Part shown: positions 49,326 to 60,370 of the stretch, one piece after another
Layout of the letters: each line of letters opens with the position of its first letter
Numbering within the stretch: position 1 is the stretch's first letter
NCBI GenBank assembly: GCA_963978545.1
Contig: OZ021731.1
Coordinates: 27,976,093 to 28,040,092 of the forward strand
Length of the DNA stretch: 64,000 bases
From: Linyphia triangularis
Lineage: Eukaryota; Arthropoda; Arachnida; Araneae; Linyphiidae
Reading direction: 5' to 3'
Notes under the pieces: generated by a model
Databases searched by the model: none
What the model saw: only the letters and a program-made list of their open reading frames with translations
Told to the model about the DNA's origin: nothing
Made by a program: the position numbers and the translations under genes

Positions 49326-51164
49326 CCGTAAAATGGGGTGAATAGGAACAGCGGGGTGAATCGGAACGAAACTTCGTGAAATTACAAGGAAATTATTATT
49401 TTACACAAATAAAGCAGTTTTATTAATTATATATATATTTTTCATTTGGTTAACATGTTTTTAATCTTGGAACATGTTTTGTGGATTTTTCAACACTGTC
49501 CTTTTTTTTTAAAAAAATTCTGAAACAGCGTGCATACAATCCAATGAGTTTTAACCTCTCCAAAACTTATCCCGTAATTAATAACATGTACCAGTTATAG
49601 ACTCAACTAATACATTTTTAGATAAGTATAAACATCCACAACAGCATGCCATACTTAATTTAACTTGGTTTTAAAAACTTTTTATTTTACGATTTTTTAT
49701 GTTTTGCCTCGTCTCGATTTTGAGATTTGCGGGGTGAATCGGAACACTTGAAAAGTGATATTAAAAAGCTGTTTTTGGCAAGATTATGTTCCACACAAGA
49801 TTTAATGACTGAAGATAGTCTAATTACTCCCTTCAAGACAGTAATCAAGATTGCAGGTTTTAATAAATGTCAGAAGAGGAGCCTAGTTTCCGCATGGCAG
49901 AAAACCCGATTGTTCCAGTGGTTTTTTCTCTAAATGACTTCGTTATCTTTAAGTTATATGGAAAAATGTATGAAGACTATGTGAGCAAAATTTTACACCT
50001 ACAAGATTATTGCTATATAAGTGTGTTGTACAAAAAGCGCTTATGAACGAAGAGATTTTCTGAAACAAATGAGGATACTTTTCTCCTTTCTCAAGATATT
50101 TTAAGAATTTGCAGTCATACGACACGCAATCATAAAGTAGATTAAAAAGTATTTTTAATTTTAACTACTATTTGGATGAGTTATAGGAGAATTATATAAG
50201 AGTTGATACATATGATTTGTTTTGACAATAATTGACAAACACAAATTTTATCCGGCATATTAAATGATTTTTTTATGATAATTTTGTGTTCCTATTTACC
50301 ACAATGCATTATTATTTGTTTTTTGCCACCCTGTAAACATTTAAATAAGATCAGACTTAAATTGTAACGAGTGTTCCGATTCACCCCTTTCTGCGGTGTG
50401 AATCGGAACACCATGAAAAAATTCAAAATAAATTAAAGTCCTTGTTTTTACAAAAAAATTTGGGTTGATCCTCAAAGAAGAAGGTAAGACCCAAGTTTCT
50501 ATGTCAAAAATATGTTCCTTAACGATCTTATTACAACCGATTAATACTTTGAAAGTTGATAAGTGTTCCGATTCACCCCTTTCTGCGGTGTGAATCGGAA
50601 CACCATGAAAAAATTCAAAATAAATTAAAGTCCTTGTTTTTACAAAAAATTTTGGGTTGATTCTCAAAGAAGAAGGTAAGACCCAAGTTTCTATGTCAAA
50701 AATATGTTCCTTAACGATCGTATTACAACCGATTAATACTTTGAAAGTTGATAAGTGTTCCGATTCACCCCTTTCTGCGGTGTGAATCGGAACACCATGA
50801 AAAAATTCAAAATAAATTAAAGTCCTTGTTTTTACAAAAAAATTTGGGTTGATTCTCAAAGAAGAAGGTAAGACCCAAGTTTCTATGTCAAAAATATGTT
50901 CCTTAACGATCGTATTACAACCGATTAATACTTAGAAAGTTGATAAGTGTTCCGATTCACCCCTTTCTGCGGTGTGAATCGGAACACCATGAAAAAATTC
51001 AAAATAAATTAAAGTCCTTGTTTTTACAAAAAAAATTGGGTTGATTCTCAAAGAAGAAGGTAAGACCCAAGTTTCTATGTCAAAAATAGGTTCCTTAACG
51101 ATCGTATTACAACCGATTAATACTTTGAAAGTTGATAAGTGTTCCGATTCACCCCATTTTACAG
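49326..51164. mobile_element. TA-target transposon with internal hairpin array
   Basis: Inverted ends CCGTAAAATGGGGTGAATAG and the complement of CTGTAAAATGGGGTGAATCG, flanked by TA at 49324-49325 and 51165-51166; 1839 bp. The terminal motif GGGGTGAATCGGAAC is repeated inside at about 49352 and 49731, and as inverted pairs in the 192-bp repeats. A short + frame at 49727-49933 has no recognised domain, so the element is probably non-autonomous. The superfamily is unknown to me; TA alone suggests Tc1/mariner-like. Confidence 0.85.
50371..51138. repeat. four 192-bp tandem repeats headed by a hairpin
   Basis: Units start at 50371, 50563, 50755 and 50947 with a constant 192-bp spacing. Each opens with GTGTTCCGATTCAC, 13 bases, then GTGAATCGGAACAC: a 14-bp perfect stem made of two opposed copies of the transposon's terminal motif. 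The last motif (51139) merges into the element's right end. Because 192 is a multiple of three, a long - strand frame is open across the array without being a gene. Confidence 0.95.
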
Positions 51165-51713
51165 TATGGAGATCGCTTGCATAAAGCGTAAGCTCGGCTA
51201 CTTTTATTGTTAAGGTTTCGAACAAAATCCTTCAACTCTGTTATCAACTGTTTTTGTAAGAATATTTTTAAAGCTGGCGGAAGGTAGAAGAAAATTGGAT
51301 CTGAAGTTTTTTAAAACTCGTTTTTCATTTTAAAAAAAAATTTATAATAATTGTGTTTGTATATAGTGAGCTTTCTTCACAAACTCGAATAAATGAGTGG
51401 TAGTCTTGGTTGTACAACAGAATATAAAAGAAGATACTTAATGTAGGCCCCCATGTATCATTCAACAGGTAATTCATTTATTCAGGACCTGGGGTTGTTC
51501 AGAGCAAATAATGTTTACAAATTAGGATGGACAAGTACTATGAAATTGAGTGCATTGTATCCTAGTAACTTACCAAATGTTTTAGTATAGCATCAACTAT
51601 CCTAGTATTTCGGTTTAGCTTAGCAGAATCAGCCATTAAAGCCATATTCTGATGTCCCACGAATCGTTATATATAACAAAATATTCATCTTGGAAAATCC
51701 CATTTAAATCAGG

Positions 51714-51893
51714 CCGACCAAACGGTATAGTGGTTAGCGTGCTACCTTCTAGACTGCGAGGTTGAGGGTACGAGTCCGGTGTTAGGCATGGGTGTTTGTA
51801 AATGTATGTTGGCTTGTCAAATGACGAATGATTCGGCGCATTATGGCCCTCGTGTTGCTGACGGTGCCAGATAGTCTGAAAACAACCAACCAA
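51714..51893 (+). mobile_element. SINE family 1 (tRNA-derived)
   Basis: A full-length copy with a slightly diverged B-box (GGGTACGAGTCCGGTG) and an AACCAACCAAACC tail. I could not find a clear target-site duplication, so this is probably an older copy. Confidence 0.88.
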
Positions 51894-53872
51894 ACCTAAA
51901 TTCTTTTACTCAATTTATAGTTTTGTCAGTTAGAAAATAACAGATACATCTTTTAACTACAACAAAAGTTTCATTGAATTTAATATTCATGAAAAAATAT
52001 TACAGAAAATTGACTAAAATAATCTGTATCGCACACTTAGCAGTGGACCTTCCTAGCTTTAGCAGCCAGTTTTTATTAATGCATCATAATCTAATAATGA
52101 AGAAATATTTTCAATGGACAAAATCGCAAGGTTTTTGAGTGTTTCTTGCGAAAGAATATAATTTAGATAGGTCATGCTAATAATTTGCATTCAAAATTAC
52201 ATAAAAATTTTTATGCTTTACCATGTTATATTTTAAATATTTTTAGTCATTTCGTAGCCGCTCTTAAAATCGCATGTATGCTATACACGCCTTAGGCCGC
52301 CCTGTCTGCACTTGACGACAAACTGAAGGCGCTCCGAGCACGTCCGCAAAAAGCACGTCACCCACAAAAATACCCCCCCCCCTCCTCCTCCTCTCCCTCC
52401 CCACTAGGCACGTGCAAGTCTGACATCACCCCTTTTTTATTCAGCCCTATAGGGTCCGATGACATTAGGAGGGGAGCTTATGGGGGGGGGGGGGAAGGGG
52501 GGCAGCTGCAGGAAAATTGGGGGTCCTGGGAAAGGTATCTCTAAACGCCCCTGCCCCAATTTCTCTTGACTCACTCCACCCAGCAACAACGACAAAAAGT
52601 CCTGCCTTTTCAAAGCAGATGTGGTTTTTGGAGGCCTCGTATCCAGGATATAAATTATGCATCTCTTTTGTCGATGGAATGGCAACAACGCTTACTTTTT
52701 TTTGTTGTTCCTTTTCCTGGCAAATTCTACTGCCAACTTCCTTTTTAAAAAAAAAAAGAGAAAGGTAAAGAGCCTTCGTTTCTTCTTATAACCTCTAAGC
52801 TTCTAGCACCTTTCCAGTCGTTTTGACGTTGGCGTTTGATAAAGACTACTTCTTGGTAAGTAATTGGGGAAGGACAGATGTAGAGCGGTTTTTAAAAGCC
52901 GTTGCAGAACGTATTCCAGGCACGGAATGATGCAGAAGCAACATCTGCAGTGACATGAAAGGCTTGCTGTGCAGTTGTTGTTTGTTGCAGCAGATATTCT
53001 TAACGGTGTCCAACGGAATGTGCAATGTTTTTCTTTTCGAGTCAAAAGACCGGAAATTAGGTAACAGATCGCGTATATGCCCCTTTTCAATAAAGCTCTG
53101 ATGCAGGAAGCGGATCTGAAAACAACCAGTGCTATCGACCACTTCCACCAACGAGCGTGATATTATGATACATTTAGTTATGATACATTTCCGTCGATCG
53201 TGCAAGTAATTTTTGGGAAATGGCACCAGTAAAAACCGAGTTTTTACCGAGTTAATTTTCCTGCTTTATTAAATACATTTTGACATAATTGTTTCTGGAA
53301 AAGAGATAAAGTTATTAAGTATTTTTTAGTAGTTTGCTAACATATATTTTCCTTGCACATCCTCTGAGTTTTTCTATTACTCCTTCAGTAAAGCTCATAA
53401 GTTTTAATTTGAAGGCTTCATGAATCCGCAGAATATTTTAAATTTTCTTTTGGTTTCAAAACAATCGCACCATCTAAGTTAATCTAAAAAAAATGTCTTT
53501 TGACCAAAATTGCCAATTCTGCATTAAGAACTAATCACCAAAAAACATTTAATAAGCCAAATTAGTTTTACCACCATCTACTTTTCTCAAGTATTTTGTT
53601 CTATTCCTTAAATGGTTTTGATATTGTAATTGGTTTTCAAAATTCAAGAAGCAAGCGGGGCAACCTTATTTCAAGAGGACGCTAAAAATACGATTCCATA
53701 ACATAATAATAAAATTAAGACTATAAACCAGGTGGCGCTATTATGTAAATGAATAAAGAGTATTCGCATTTAATGTTTTTCTAGTTATTGCGAGAAAAAA
53801 AAATTCTTACGTTTATAGATGACTCAATCTTACCACAAAGCATCTTTAACCTGCCTTTTGATTAGTTAGTTG
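51894..53872. other. unassigned sequence with C- and G-runs
   Basis: 52290-53230 is less AT-rich, with C-runs near 52373, a G-run near 52482 and several overlapping frames on both strands (up to 126 codons at 52846-53226, -). None shows a domain. It might include a regulatory or unique region. Confidence 0.45.
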
Positions 53873-53935
53873 TTTTCAGATTATCTAGCGATGTCAGCAA
53901 CACGAAGGCTATAATGCGCCGAAACATTCATCGTT
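53873..53935 (-). mobile_element. SINE family 1 fragment, reverse
   Basis: Only the tail-proximal 60 bp remain (from TTAGTTGTTTTCAGATTATC to CGAAACATTC); the tRNA-like head is missing. An imperfect CCTGC-T-TTTTGA repeat on both sides suggests 5' truncation at insertion rather than later deletion. Confidence 0.8.
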
Positions 53936-54291
53936 GCCTGCTTTTTGACATACCATGAAGCAAAAATGACAGATTACAAAAAAATGGTCGCGATGAAACT
54001 TTTTCTTTCCTGGCAATTTTTCAAAGTTAAAAACCCCACATTCTCACATTAATCTCTCTCATTTATTCGGTGATTACCAGAAAGTCTTGTTAGTTCCTCA
54101 GATCTCATATTGCCAAGGCTAAAACCTTTTCGCACATCTGCGATGCCATTTTGCTGGCTGCCAAATAGCGCAACAATTTGACGATTTCACTGTCAAAAAC
54201 ACTATAAGTTCAAAAGAGAATAGGCTATAGGAAATACTAAACTTTCACCAGCCTCTCGGCCGAAAATAAAAAATAAAAAAAGTATCCCATA

Positions 54292-54501
54292 ATGCAATTC
54301 TCCACGAGTGCAGAGTTGAAGGAACATGAATCTGCCAATTTGTGTTTGAGGACCGGGAAACTTCAAAGAATAGTTCACAAAGGAACAGATGGCAAACACA
54401 ATGTGGCTTGTTTTGTCTCAGCATTCCGAAAATTCAAAGACATTTTTGAGAGGACAATTACATGGCATCGCTTGACGGATGTATATGCAGACCAACTGTA
54501 G
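54292..54501 (+). CDS. hypothetical short open reading frame, 69 codons
   Basis: The frame MQFSTSAELKEHESANLCLR onward has balanced, non-repetitive composition, ending HRLTDVYADQL. The flanks show no splice sites I would trust and no known family. It is listed only because it does not overlap a recognised repeat; it may well be chance. Confidence 0.2.
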   Translation: MQFSTSAELKEHESANLCLRTGKLQRIVHKGTDGKHNVACFVSAFRKFKDIFERTITWHRLTDVYADQL

Positions 54502-54809
54502 TATTGATCGGAACAGATAAAAGGAAATATTATTTGATGCCAGATTCCATGTATTGTTTAAATAAAGATGCATGAAATTGCCGCTGATTTGACATCTCCA
54601 TGAAACTTCCGCATATTAAGGAGTTTGTCGATAAGGAAATCTTTGATTTGCATTGCTTATCTTTCTTTTTTCTATGGAAACTCTTTTTATCAGTTTATAT
54701 GGTAAAGTTTTGAAAAATAAAGCTGCTTAAGAACACTCAAACATGTGTTTTAATTTTAGCCTTATCCCTAATATTGCGTTTTGATTAGCTTGAATCCAAA
54801 TGTATTCGA

Positions 54810-54986
54810 GCCGACCAAACGGTATAGTAGTTAGCGTGCTAGCTTCTAGACCGCGAGGTTGCGGGTTCGGGTCCCGTGTTAGGCATGGGTGTTTGTAAAT
54901 GTATGTTGGCTTGTCAAATGACGAATGTTTCGGCACATTATAGCCCTTGTGTTGCTGACGGCGCCAGATAATATGAAAACAACCAA
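54810..54986 (+). mobile_element. SINE family 1 (tRNA-derived)
   Basis: A full-length copy flanked by the perfect 14-bp duplication CCAAATGTATTCGA at 54796-54809 and 54987-55000. Confidence 0.94.
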
Positions 54987-55000
54987 CCAAATGTATTCGA

Positions 55001-56221
55001 TTTGAGGTTAGGACTATTGCGTCGTAGTTTACAATCGTAATTTAACAATTATCAATATATTCTTAAAATTTCCACGTTTATAAACTGATATTGTTACGAT
55101 AAAAAAAATATAGCGATACATTTTTCCACGAATATTAGTGAAAGGTGATAGAACTTTTATACTATATACCATTTTGAAAATTTAGAATATTTTCGACAGA
55201 AACTATTTCTAAAAGAACGAACTTCTACTATGGTGCTTCAGACATAAATATCTGATGATGAAGAATGAGATTTCTCTTTTTTTTAAGGTTGACGATATAT
55301 GACAACCGAAATCCTGTCAATTTAGAGTTTTTTTATAAACAAATATTGCATCAAGTTGGTGAGTTTTACGTCAAACTCGGCGATAAAATTCGACATCGAA
55401 TATCCAAGTTCTGATCCCTTTATGTTTATTTGAAGCCACAGTGTGAACTCTTGAAATAACTATCGAAGCACTCTTTAAAGAACTTTCTGTTGCATTTCAT
55501 TGTATGTGATCCTACTTGTCTTATCTTGAGTTTCAAACTGCTATATAGAGTGTATATGTAGAATTTATATAGTTTAGTCTTAAGACTATGCGTGTGCTGG
55601 CTTCTAGACCGCGAGGTTGCGGGTTCGAGTCCCGTGTTAGGCATTGGTGTTTGTAAATGTATGTTGGTTTGTGAAATGACGAAATGTTTCGGCGCATTAT
55701 AGCCCTCGTGTTGCTGACGGCGCCAGATAATCTGAATACAACCAACCAACTTAAGACTATGCAAATTGAATTTCGGTTGCCATTGCCTGTATTCCCGCTT
55801 GTAACTTCTAACTAAATTTTGGTATCGAAAGTATAGGAGCTCCTCTCGATGAGACCTTTCATTTGGCATATCGCAAATGTCTGGAAGTATATATGGTTTT
55901 ATTTTTGAATGTTGGCATCAGACAGACAAAACCTTTGCATAATCTCAGTACCTGCATCGGTTCACAGTTTCGTCTTCTTAAAACTTGACCTCAAAGAAAA
56001 CCTTTTATAAGCTCACTAGTTTATAATTTTGTCTTGAAACGTTGACCATAGACCTTTGTACTACACTGCATTAGTACATGACTAATTAATCTCAATTCGA
56101 TGTGAAAAATAAGTAAACATGACATCTGTAAACAAATCCGACTAAGTCATCGGCACTCAAACCACACGACAACATTAGTAGTTATTAAAATTACACCAAA
56201 GAAATGTATCACAAATAGAAA
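55001..56221. other. unassigned sequence around a SINE
   Basis: Outside the SINE at 55591-55749, no gene is supported; the 147-codon - strand frame here is largely SINE sequence. 57110-57760 is likewise unassigned. Confidence 0.5.
55591..55749 (+). mobile_element. SINE family 1, 5'-truncated
   Basis: The copy starts within the A-box region (CGTGTGCTGGCTTCTAGACC) and lacks roughly the first 25 bp. It still has the duplication CTTAAGACTATG at 55579-55590 and 55750-55761, so the truncation happened during insertion, as LINE-type reverse transcription often does. Confidence 0.92.
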
Positions 56222-56385
56222 AAAACAACTGGAAAATGCATATTTGTGAATTATAGTAGCTTCGTCAGGGGGTGACTACTATAATCAACTCCGAAATACG
56301 AGAATTTTGGGGCGTTGATTATAGTAGTCATCCGTTGAGGAAGTTACTATAGTTGACAAATATGCCTTTTCCAGTTGTTGTTTTC
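56222..56385. mobile_element. palindromic MITE-like inverted repeat
   Basis: The arms AAAACAACTGGAAAATGCAT and ATGCCTTTTCCAGTTGTTGTTTT, with TAGTGACTACTATAATCAAC-type inner arms, form a 164-bp imperfect palindrome. No clear duplication. Confidence 0.72.
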
Positions 56386-56491
56386 CGTTTATTATTTACT
56401 TCTTTGCTGTAACTACATTAGAACAATGAAGAAGCTACAATTGATCCCAGAAAAAAGTCCACAACAAAACCTAATTTCCCTCCACAAAATG

Positions 56492-56673
56492 GCCGATCAA
56501 ACGGTATAGTGGTTAGCTTGATAGCTTCTAGACCGCGAGGTTGCGGGTTCCGAGTCCCGTGTAAGGCACGGGTGTTTGTAAATGTATGTTGGCTTGTCTA
56601 ATGACGAATGTTTCGGCGCATTATAGCCCTTGTGTTGCTGACGGCGCCAGATAATCTGAAAACAACCAACCAA
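56492..56673 (+). mobile_element. SINE family 1 (tRNA-derived)
   Basis: A full-length copy with one extra C in the B-box (GGGTTCCGAGTCCCG). The duplication CCCTCCACAAAATG is at 56478-56491 and 56674-56687. Confidence 0.94.
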
Positions 56674-56719
56674 CCCTCCACAAAATGAAAACGGACTCTG
56701 TCCCATTACAGCACTTAAG

Positions 56720-57098
56720 GTTGGTTGTTTTCAGATTATCTGGCGCCATCGGCAACACAAGGGCTATAATGTGCCGAAACATTCGTCATTTGACAAGCCA
56801 ACATACATTTACAAACACCCATGCCTTACACGCCGATCAAACGGTATAGTGGTTAGCGTGATAGCTTTTAGATCACGAGGGTGCGGGTTCGAGTCCCGTG
56901 TAAGGCATGAGTGTTTGTAAATGTATGTTGGTTTGCCAAATGACGAATGTTTCGGCACATTATAGCCCTTGTGTTGCTGACGGCGCCAGATAATTTGAAA
57001 ATAACCAACTAACCAACCCATGCCTTACACGGGACTCGAACCAAAATCTCACGGTCTAGAAACTTGCTCGCTAACAACTATACCGTTTGATCGGCTAC
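56720..57098 (-). mobile_element. SINE family 1, reverse, split by a younger SINE
   Basis: An outer reverse copy with tail at 56720 and head ending near 57095. It has the 11-bp duplication CAGCACTTAAG at 56709-56719 and 57099-57109. It is interrupted by the forward SINE at 56832-57016. Confidence 0.92.
56832..57016 (+). mobile_element. SINE family 1 nested in another SINE
   Basis: A full-length forward copy flanked by CCCATGCCTTACAC at 56818-56831 and 57017-57030. That duplication is itself part of the outer SINE, so this copy is the younger of the two. Confidence 0.94.
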
Positions 57099-57763
57099 CA
57101 GCACTTAAGAACACAATAAAAACCTAAACAGTAAATACCACCCAATTTTCTCTGTCAACCCAAAGCACAAACCACACAACCAAAACGCAATAATATCTTC
57201 CACATCCTCTTCAGAAGACCACAAAAACTGAAGCTCCCCTCAAGCGAATCCAGTCAGAAATTAATCCCCCCTACCTCTGGTAGAACACACAAACAAAGCT
57301 GCGGAAAAGAGTTAGGTCCTTATCTTTTTTTCTGGTTCCTGTACGCATGCCAGCGGTAAAGCATTGCATTCCTCCAGAGCAACTTCACAGCTGCGAAACT
57401 TGCCAGAAGTTTGGAAGAGACAAGACTTAATATATATAATGCTCCGCGGAGAGCGTCTTTAAGAATAGCACGAGGGATGTTTTTCTCGGCTGGGCAACAC
57501 CGTGAAATTACACCTGTTCGCTGGAAACTGCGAAAGACCTTTTTCCCCGAGTCCTTCCTTCTTAGCCCTTTTTAAGTTGTCAGGGATGGTGACTTGTTGT
57601 TGTCGTCTGCTGACTTGGGGAGATTAAATCCAGCTTCTGCCCCTAGAATAGATTCTGAAATCTGAACGTGGATCTCTCACTACAACTTCTGGATAGTGCA
57701 TGCTTGAAAGAGAAGAATGAAGAAGAAGGCTTAGCAATCACCATCTGCTCCCAAAACTAGTTA

Positions 57764-58419
57764 TAGTCCGAAAGGCGGCTGATATATTTGGATCCCATCG
57801 AAGATCATTCTGAATTTTTAACAGAAATTGGAGAAAAGTGAGTAGATTACGAATCCACTGGTCTGCGGAGGCAAAAATGGCCAAAACTGATCAAAAATCG
57901 ACTTAGAATAAGTTGAACTAAAATCCGATTGCCAAATATGTAATAACTTGCCAAAAAGAGAACAAACTTTTTCGTCTGGCAACCCACTGCATTTTGATTT
58001 TCAATGAGAAAAAGCGCAAACCATTTCTGATCTCTGGCTCGGAAGTATCTTTTAAAAGTAAGCCAAATTGGCGACATCAGTTACGTCATCAGTGACGTAA
58101 TGTTTATTGCCAATTTGGCTCATTTGTGAAAGATGCAAGTAAGCCATAGCCACACATCCGAATCGTCTGCAACCTTCTTAATTGAAAATTAAAGAGTGAG
58201 GGTTACCAAATAAAAAAAATGCTCATGATTTGGCAAGTTATGGCGCATTTGGCAATTGGATTTAGTTCAACATATTAAAAGTCGATTTTTGACCAGTTTT
58301 GGCCATTATTGCCACGGCAGACCAGTGGATTCGTAATCTACTCACTTTTCTCCAACTTCTATACAAAATTCAGAATGATGTTCGATGGGGTCCAAAAATT
58401 GCAGTCGCCTCTCAGTCTA
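57764..58419. mobile_element. FB foldback element with TTA duplication
   Basis: A 656-bp copy, ends TAGTCCGAAAGGCGGCTG and GCAGTCGCCTCTCAGTCTA, TTA at 57761-57763 and 58420-58422. It keeps the central TTACGTCATCAGTGACGTAA. Confidence 0.9.
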
Positions 58420-58547
58420 TTAGAATGTGTTTTTAACCATAAGCAACCTATTACGTAGCGTAGATGGTGGGTTGGTTGGTTTGCAAGCTCAAATGTCCTA
58501 ATATTTTAGCACAATAACGGCTAATCAGGCCGGGACCTACTGCTTAA

Positions 58548-58764
58548 CCTTTAACTGCTGTAAGCGGTCTGACAGACCGCAAGTCATTTTTTGTGGAATG
58601 TTTCCATCCCCTAAAATATCTCATCTTTGACTTTTATATAAATTTTTCTGATACTATGTTTCTTAAACTTTAAATTGATGTTTACTAATTTATTTGACGC
58701 AATATAGACCATGTGTTGCTCTTGCACCAAAAACCTTAAACCACCTAACCACAGCAGATAAAGG
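58548..58764. mobile_element. TTAA-target MITE, family K4, copy 1
   Basis: A 217-bp element with inverted ends CCTTTAACTGCTGT and ACAGCAGATAAAGG. TTAA is at 58544-58547 on the left and 58765-58768 on the right; the right one also serves as the left TTAA of the next copy. It contains a short perfect palindrome GCGGTCTGACAGACCGC. Confidence 0.88.
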
Positions 58765-58768
58765 TTAA

Positions 58769-58972
58769 CCTTTAACTGCTGTATGCGGTCTGACAGACCA
58801 CGAGTCATTTTTTGTGGAATGCTTCCACTCCCTAAAATATTTCCATCTTTGACTTTTATATTAATTTTTCTGATACTATGTTTCTTAAACTTCAAACTAA
58901 TGTTGACCAATTTGTTCAGACAACTTGTTTGCCCTTGCGCCAAAAACATTAAACCACCACAGCAGTTATAGG
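58769..58972. mobile_element. TTAA-target MITE, family K4, copy 2
   Basis: A direct tandem neighbour of copy 1, 204 bp, ends CCTTTAACTGCTGT and ACAGCAGTTATAGG, followed by TTGA (mutated TTAA) at 58973-58976. The pair shares the central TTAA and together interrupts a family-3 SINE. Confidence 0.86.
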
Positions 58973-59095
58973 TTGACGTTGATTCCGAGCCACGACGAAC
59001 ACCCATGCCTAACCCAAGATTCAAACCCGGTACCTTCAGCATGCGATGCTAGATCGCTAACCCCGCAGCCAACAGGAGGGCAGGTAGATGGTGGG

Positions 59096-59710
59096 AAATA
59101 TTCAATTGGCTTCATCTGCTTGCAGAACAGAAACAGTGTATAGGTAGAAGTTGTATTAAAGATCAGTAACTTGGACTTGTCAATCAATATTCTTACGATT
59201 GTGCCATTTTCGGTTAGGCACTTAAGGCTCCCTCAAATGTCGTACTCACTATCAGGAGAATGGCACCCGCTAGATAGTCTATTTGGTGGTGGTTGCTAAG
59301 GAAACAAGACTCATTCATTTAGAATAGGGATGTGAAATGTTTGATATCGGCGCCCAAAAAGGTTACAATGCAGTAAATTTAAATGTCTCTCTTCTGAAAT
59401 CCTCAGTGGATATTGGTCTTATCTCCATGGAAACAAACAATGCTAGACTTTGCGGTGGGAGCTATTCTTGTGATAGACAGTATTAGCATTTGAATATAAA
59501 ATAACAAATCAGTGATCAAGCAGTTTGATTAGTCCCGGCAAGGTCTGGAAGACCGGAGTGAAAAAGTTGAAATCCATACCGTAAGCCATGTTTTTCATAA
59601 ATTTCCAATTTATAAACATGCAATCATACTTTTCGTTTTAATAGAAGGTCGTCTGGTTAAACTCCAAAAAGCAATTTCTCCAAGATCCCATTTTTGAACT
59701 GTGGTGTATA
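59096..59710. other. unassigned sequence
   Basis: No feature recognised. The same holds for 60803-61239, 61763-62501 (a 77-codon + frame at 62147-62380 has no domain) and 63700-64000. Confidence 0.5.
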
Positions 59711-59714
59711 TTAA

Positions 59715-59912
59715 CCCTTTGCACTCCAGGCCTTTTTCGCGCGGAGGCAACTCGAGACATTTTTGGTTCGGCTGGTGTTTATGGATTTGCTTCATAGAAA
59801 CTAAACACAGTCATTGGCCTTGCATCGAATTTCCGCATCACACCTAATGGTCCTCTCGTGGTTTGGCATCCAATCGTGTGGCGCCTGAGAGGCGCCACTG
59901 GAGTGCAAAGGG
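59715..59912. mobile_element. TTAA-target MITE, piggyBac-like ends
   Basis: A 198-bp element with inverted ends CCCTTTGCACTCCAG and CTGGAGTGCAAAGGG and TTAA at 59711-59714 and 59913-59916. The CCCTTTG start resembles piggyBac termini. It also contains GGCGCC-rich inner sequence. Confidence 0.88.
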
Positions 59913-60001
59913 TTAAAGAATAGCACTTGCTTTTAACAAGTCAAGGTTGCCTATGAGCAAAGTCCAAAATCTTGCTTACCATCAAGGTTTCGGATTAGTA
60001 A

Positions 60002-60189
60002 AGCTTGGCGTCCACTATCGCTAAGCAGAGCAGATCAGAGCGGAGTGGATTAGAGCCAATTACAAGTCTGTCAACGTCAATTGTAGCTTGAGGCTCGTGC
60101 TACAATGGTCGTTGACAGCCTTGTAATTGGCTCTAATCCACTCCGCTCTGATCTGCTCTACTCTGCTTAGCTATAACGGACGCCAAGCT
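60002..60189. mobile_element. palindromic TAA-target MITE
   Basis: A 188-bp near-perfect palindrome: the left arm AGCTTGGCGTCCACTATCGC... is mirrored by ...ATAACGGACGCCAAGCT. TAA at 59999-60001 and 60190-60192. Arms of about 70 bp leave a small loop, so RNA from it would form one long hairpin. Confidence 0.9.
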
Positions 60190-60370
60190 TAAAAGAATAA
60201 ATAAAATGTGGTCACAGCTTAATACGGCCATTTATGAAAGTTATTGCCGAACAAATATTGTTTCATCTTCCGGATCTTTCCTTTTTTTTTTGTCAAACGC
60301 AACACATGAGCTAGGTCCATGATTTTTAATGGTAATGTTGAAACAAAGTTGCTAATGTAATATTGAAATA

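Larger units (their letters stand above)
58472..59083 (-). mobile_element. SINE family 3, interrupted by two TTAA MITEs, reverse
   Basis: The SINE occupies 58472-58547 and 58973-59083; between them lie two TTAA-target MITEs. The SINE duplication GTAGATGGTGGG is at 58460-58471 and 59084-59095. The head shows CCCAAGATTCAAACCCGG (B-box complement) and GATCGCTAACCCCGCAGCC (A-box complement). Confidence 0.88.

Noticed and set aside
50341..51225. A 172-codon - strand frame with a 64-residue repeat, plus a similar 97-codon frame
   Set aside because: The 192-bp repeat period is a multiple of three, so any stop-free frame stays open; the sequence is transposon end motif and spacer, not protein-like.
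52437..53226. Several overlapping frames of 60-126 codons
   Set aside because: They compete on both strands with no motif, splice signals or clear codon bias; kept only as unassigned sequence.
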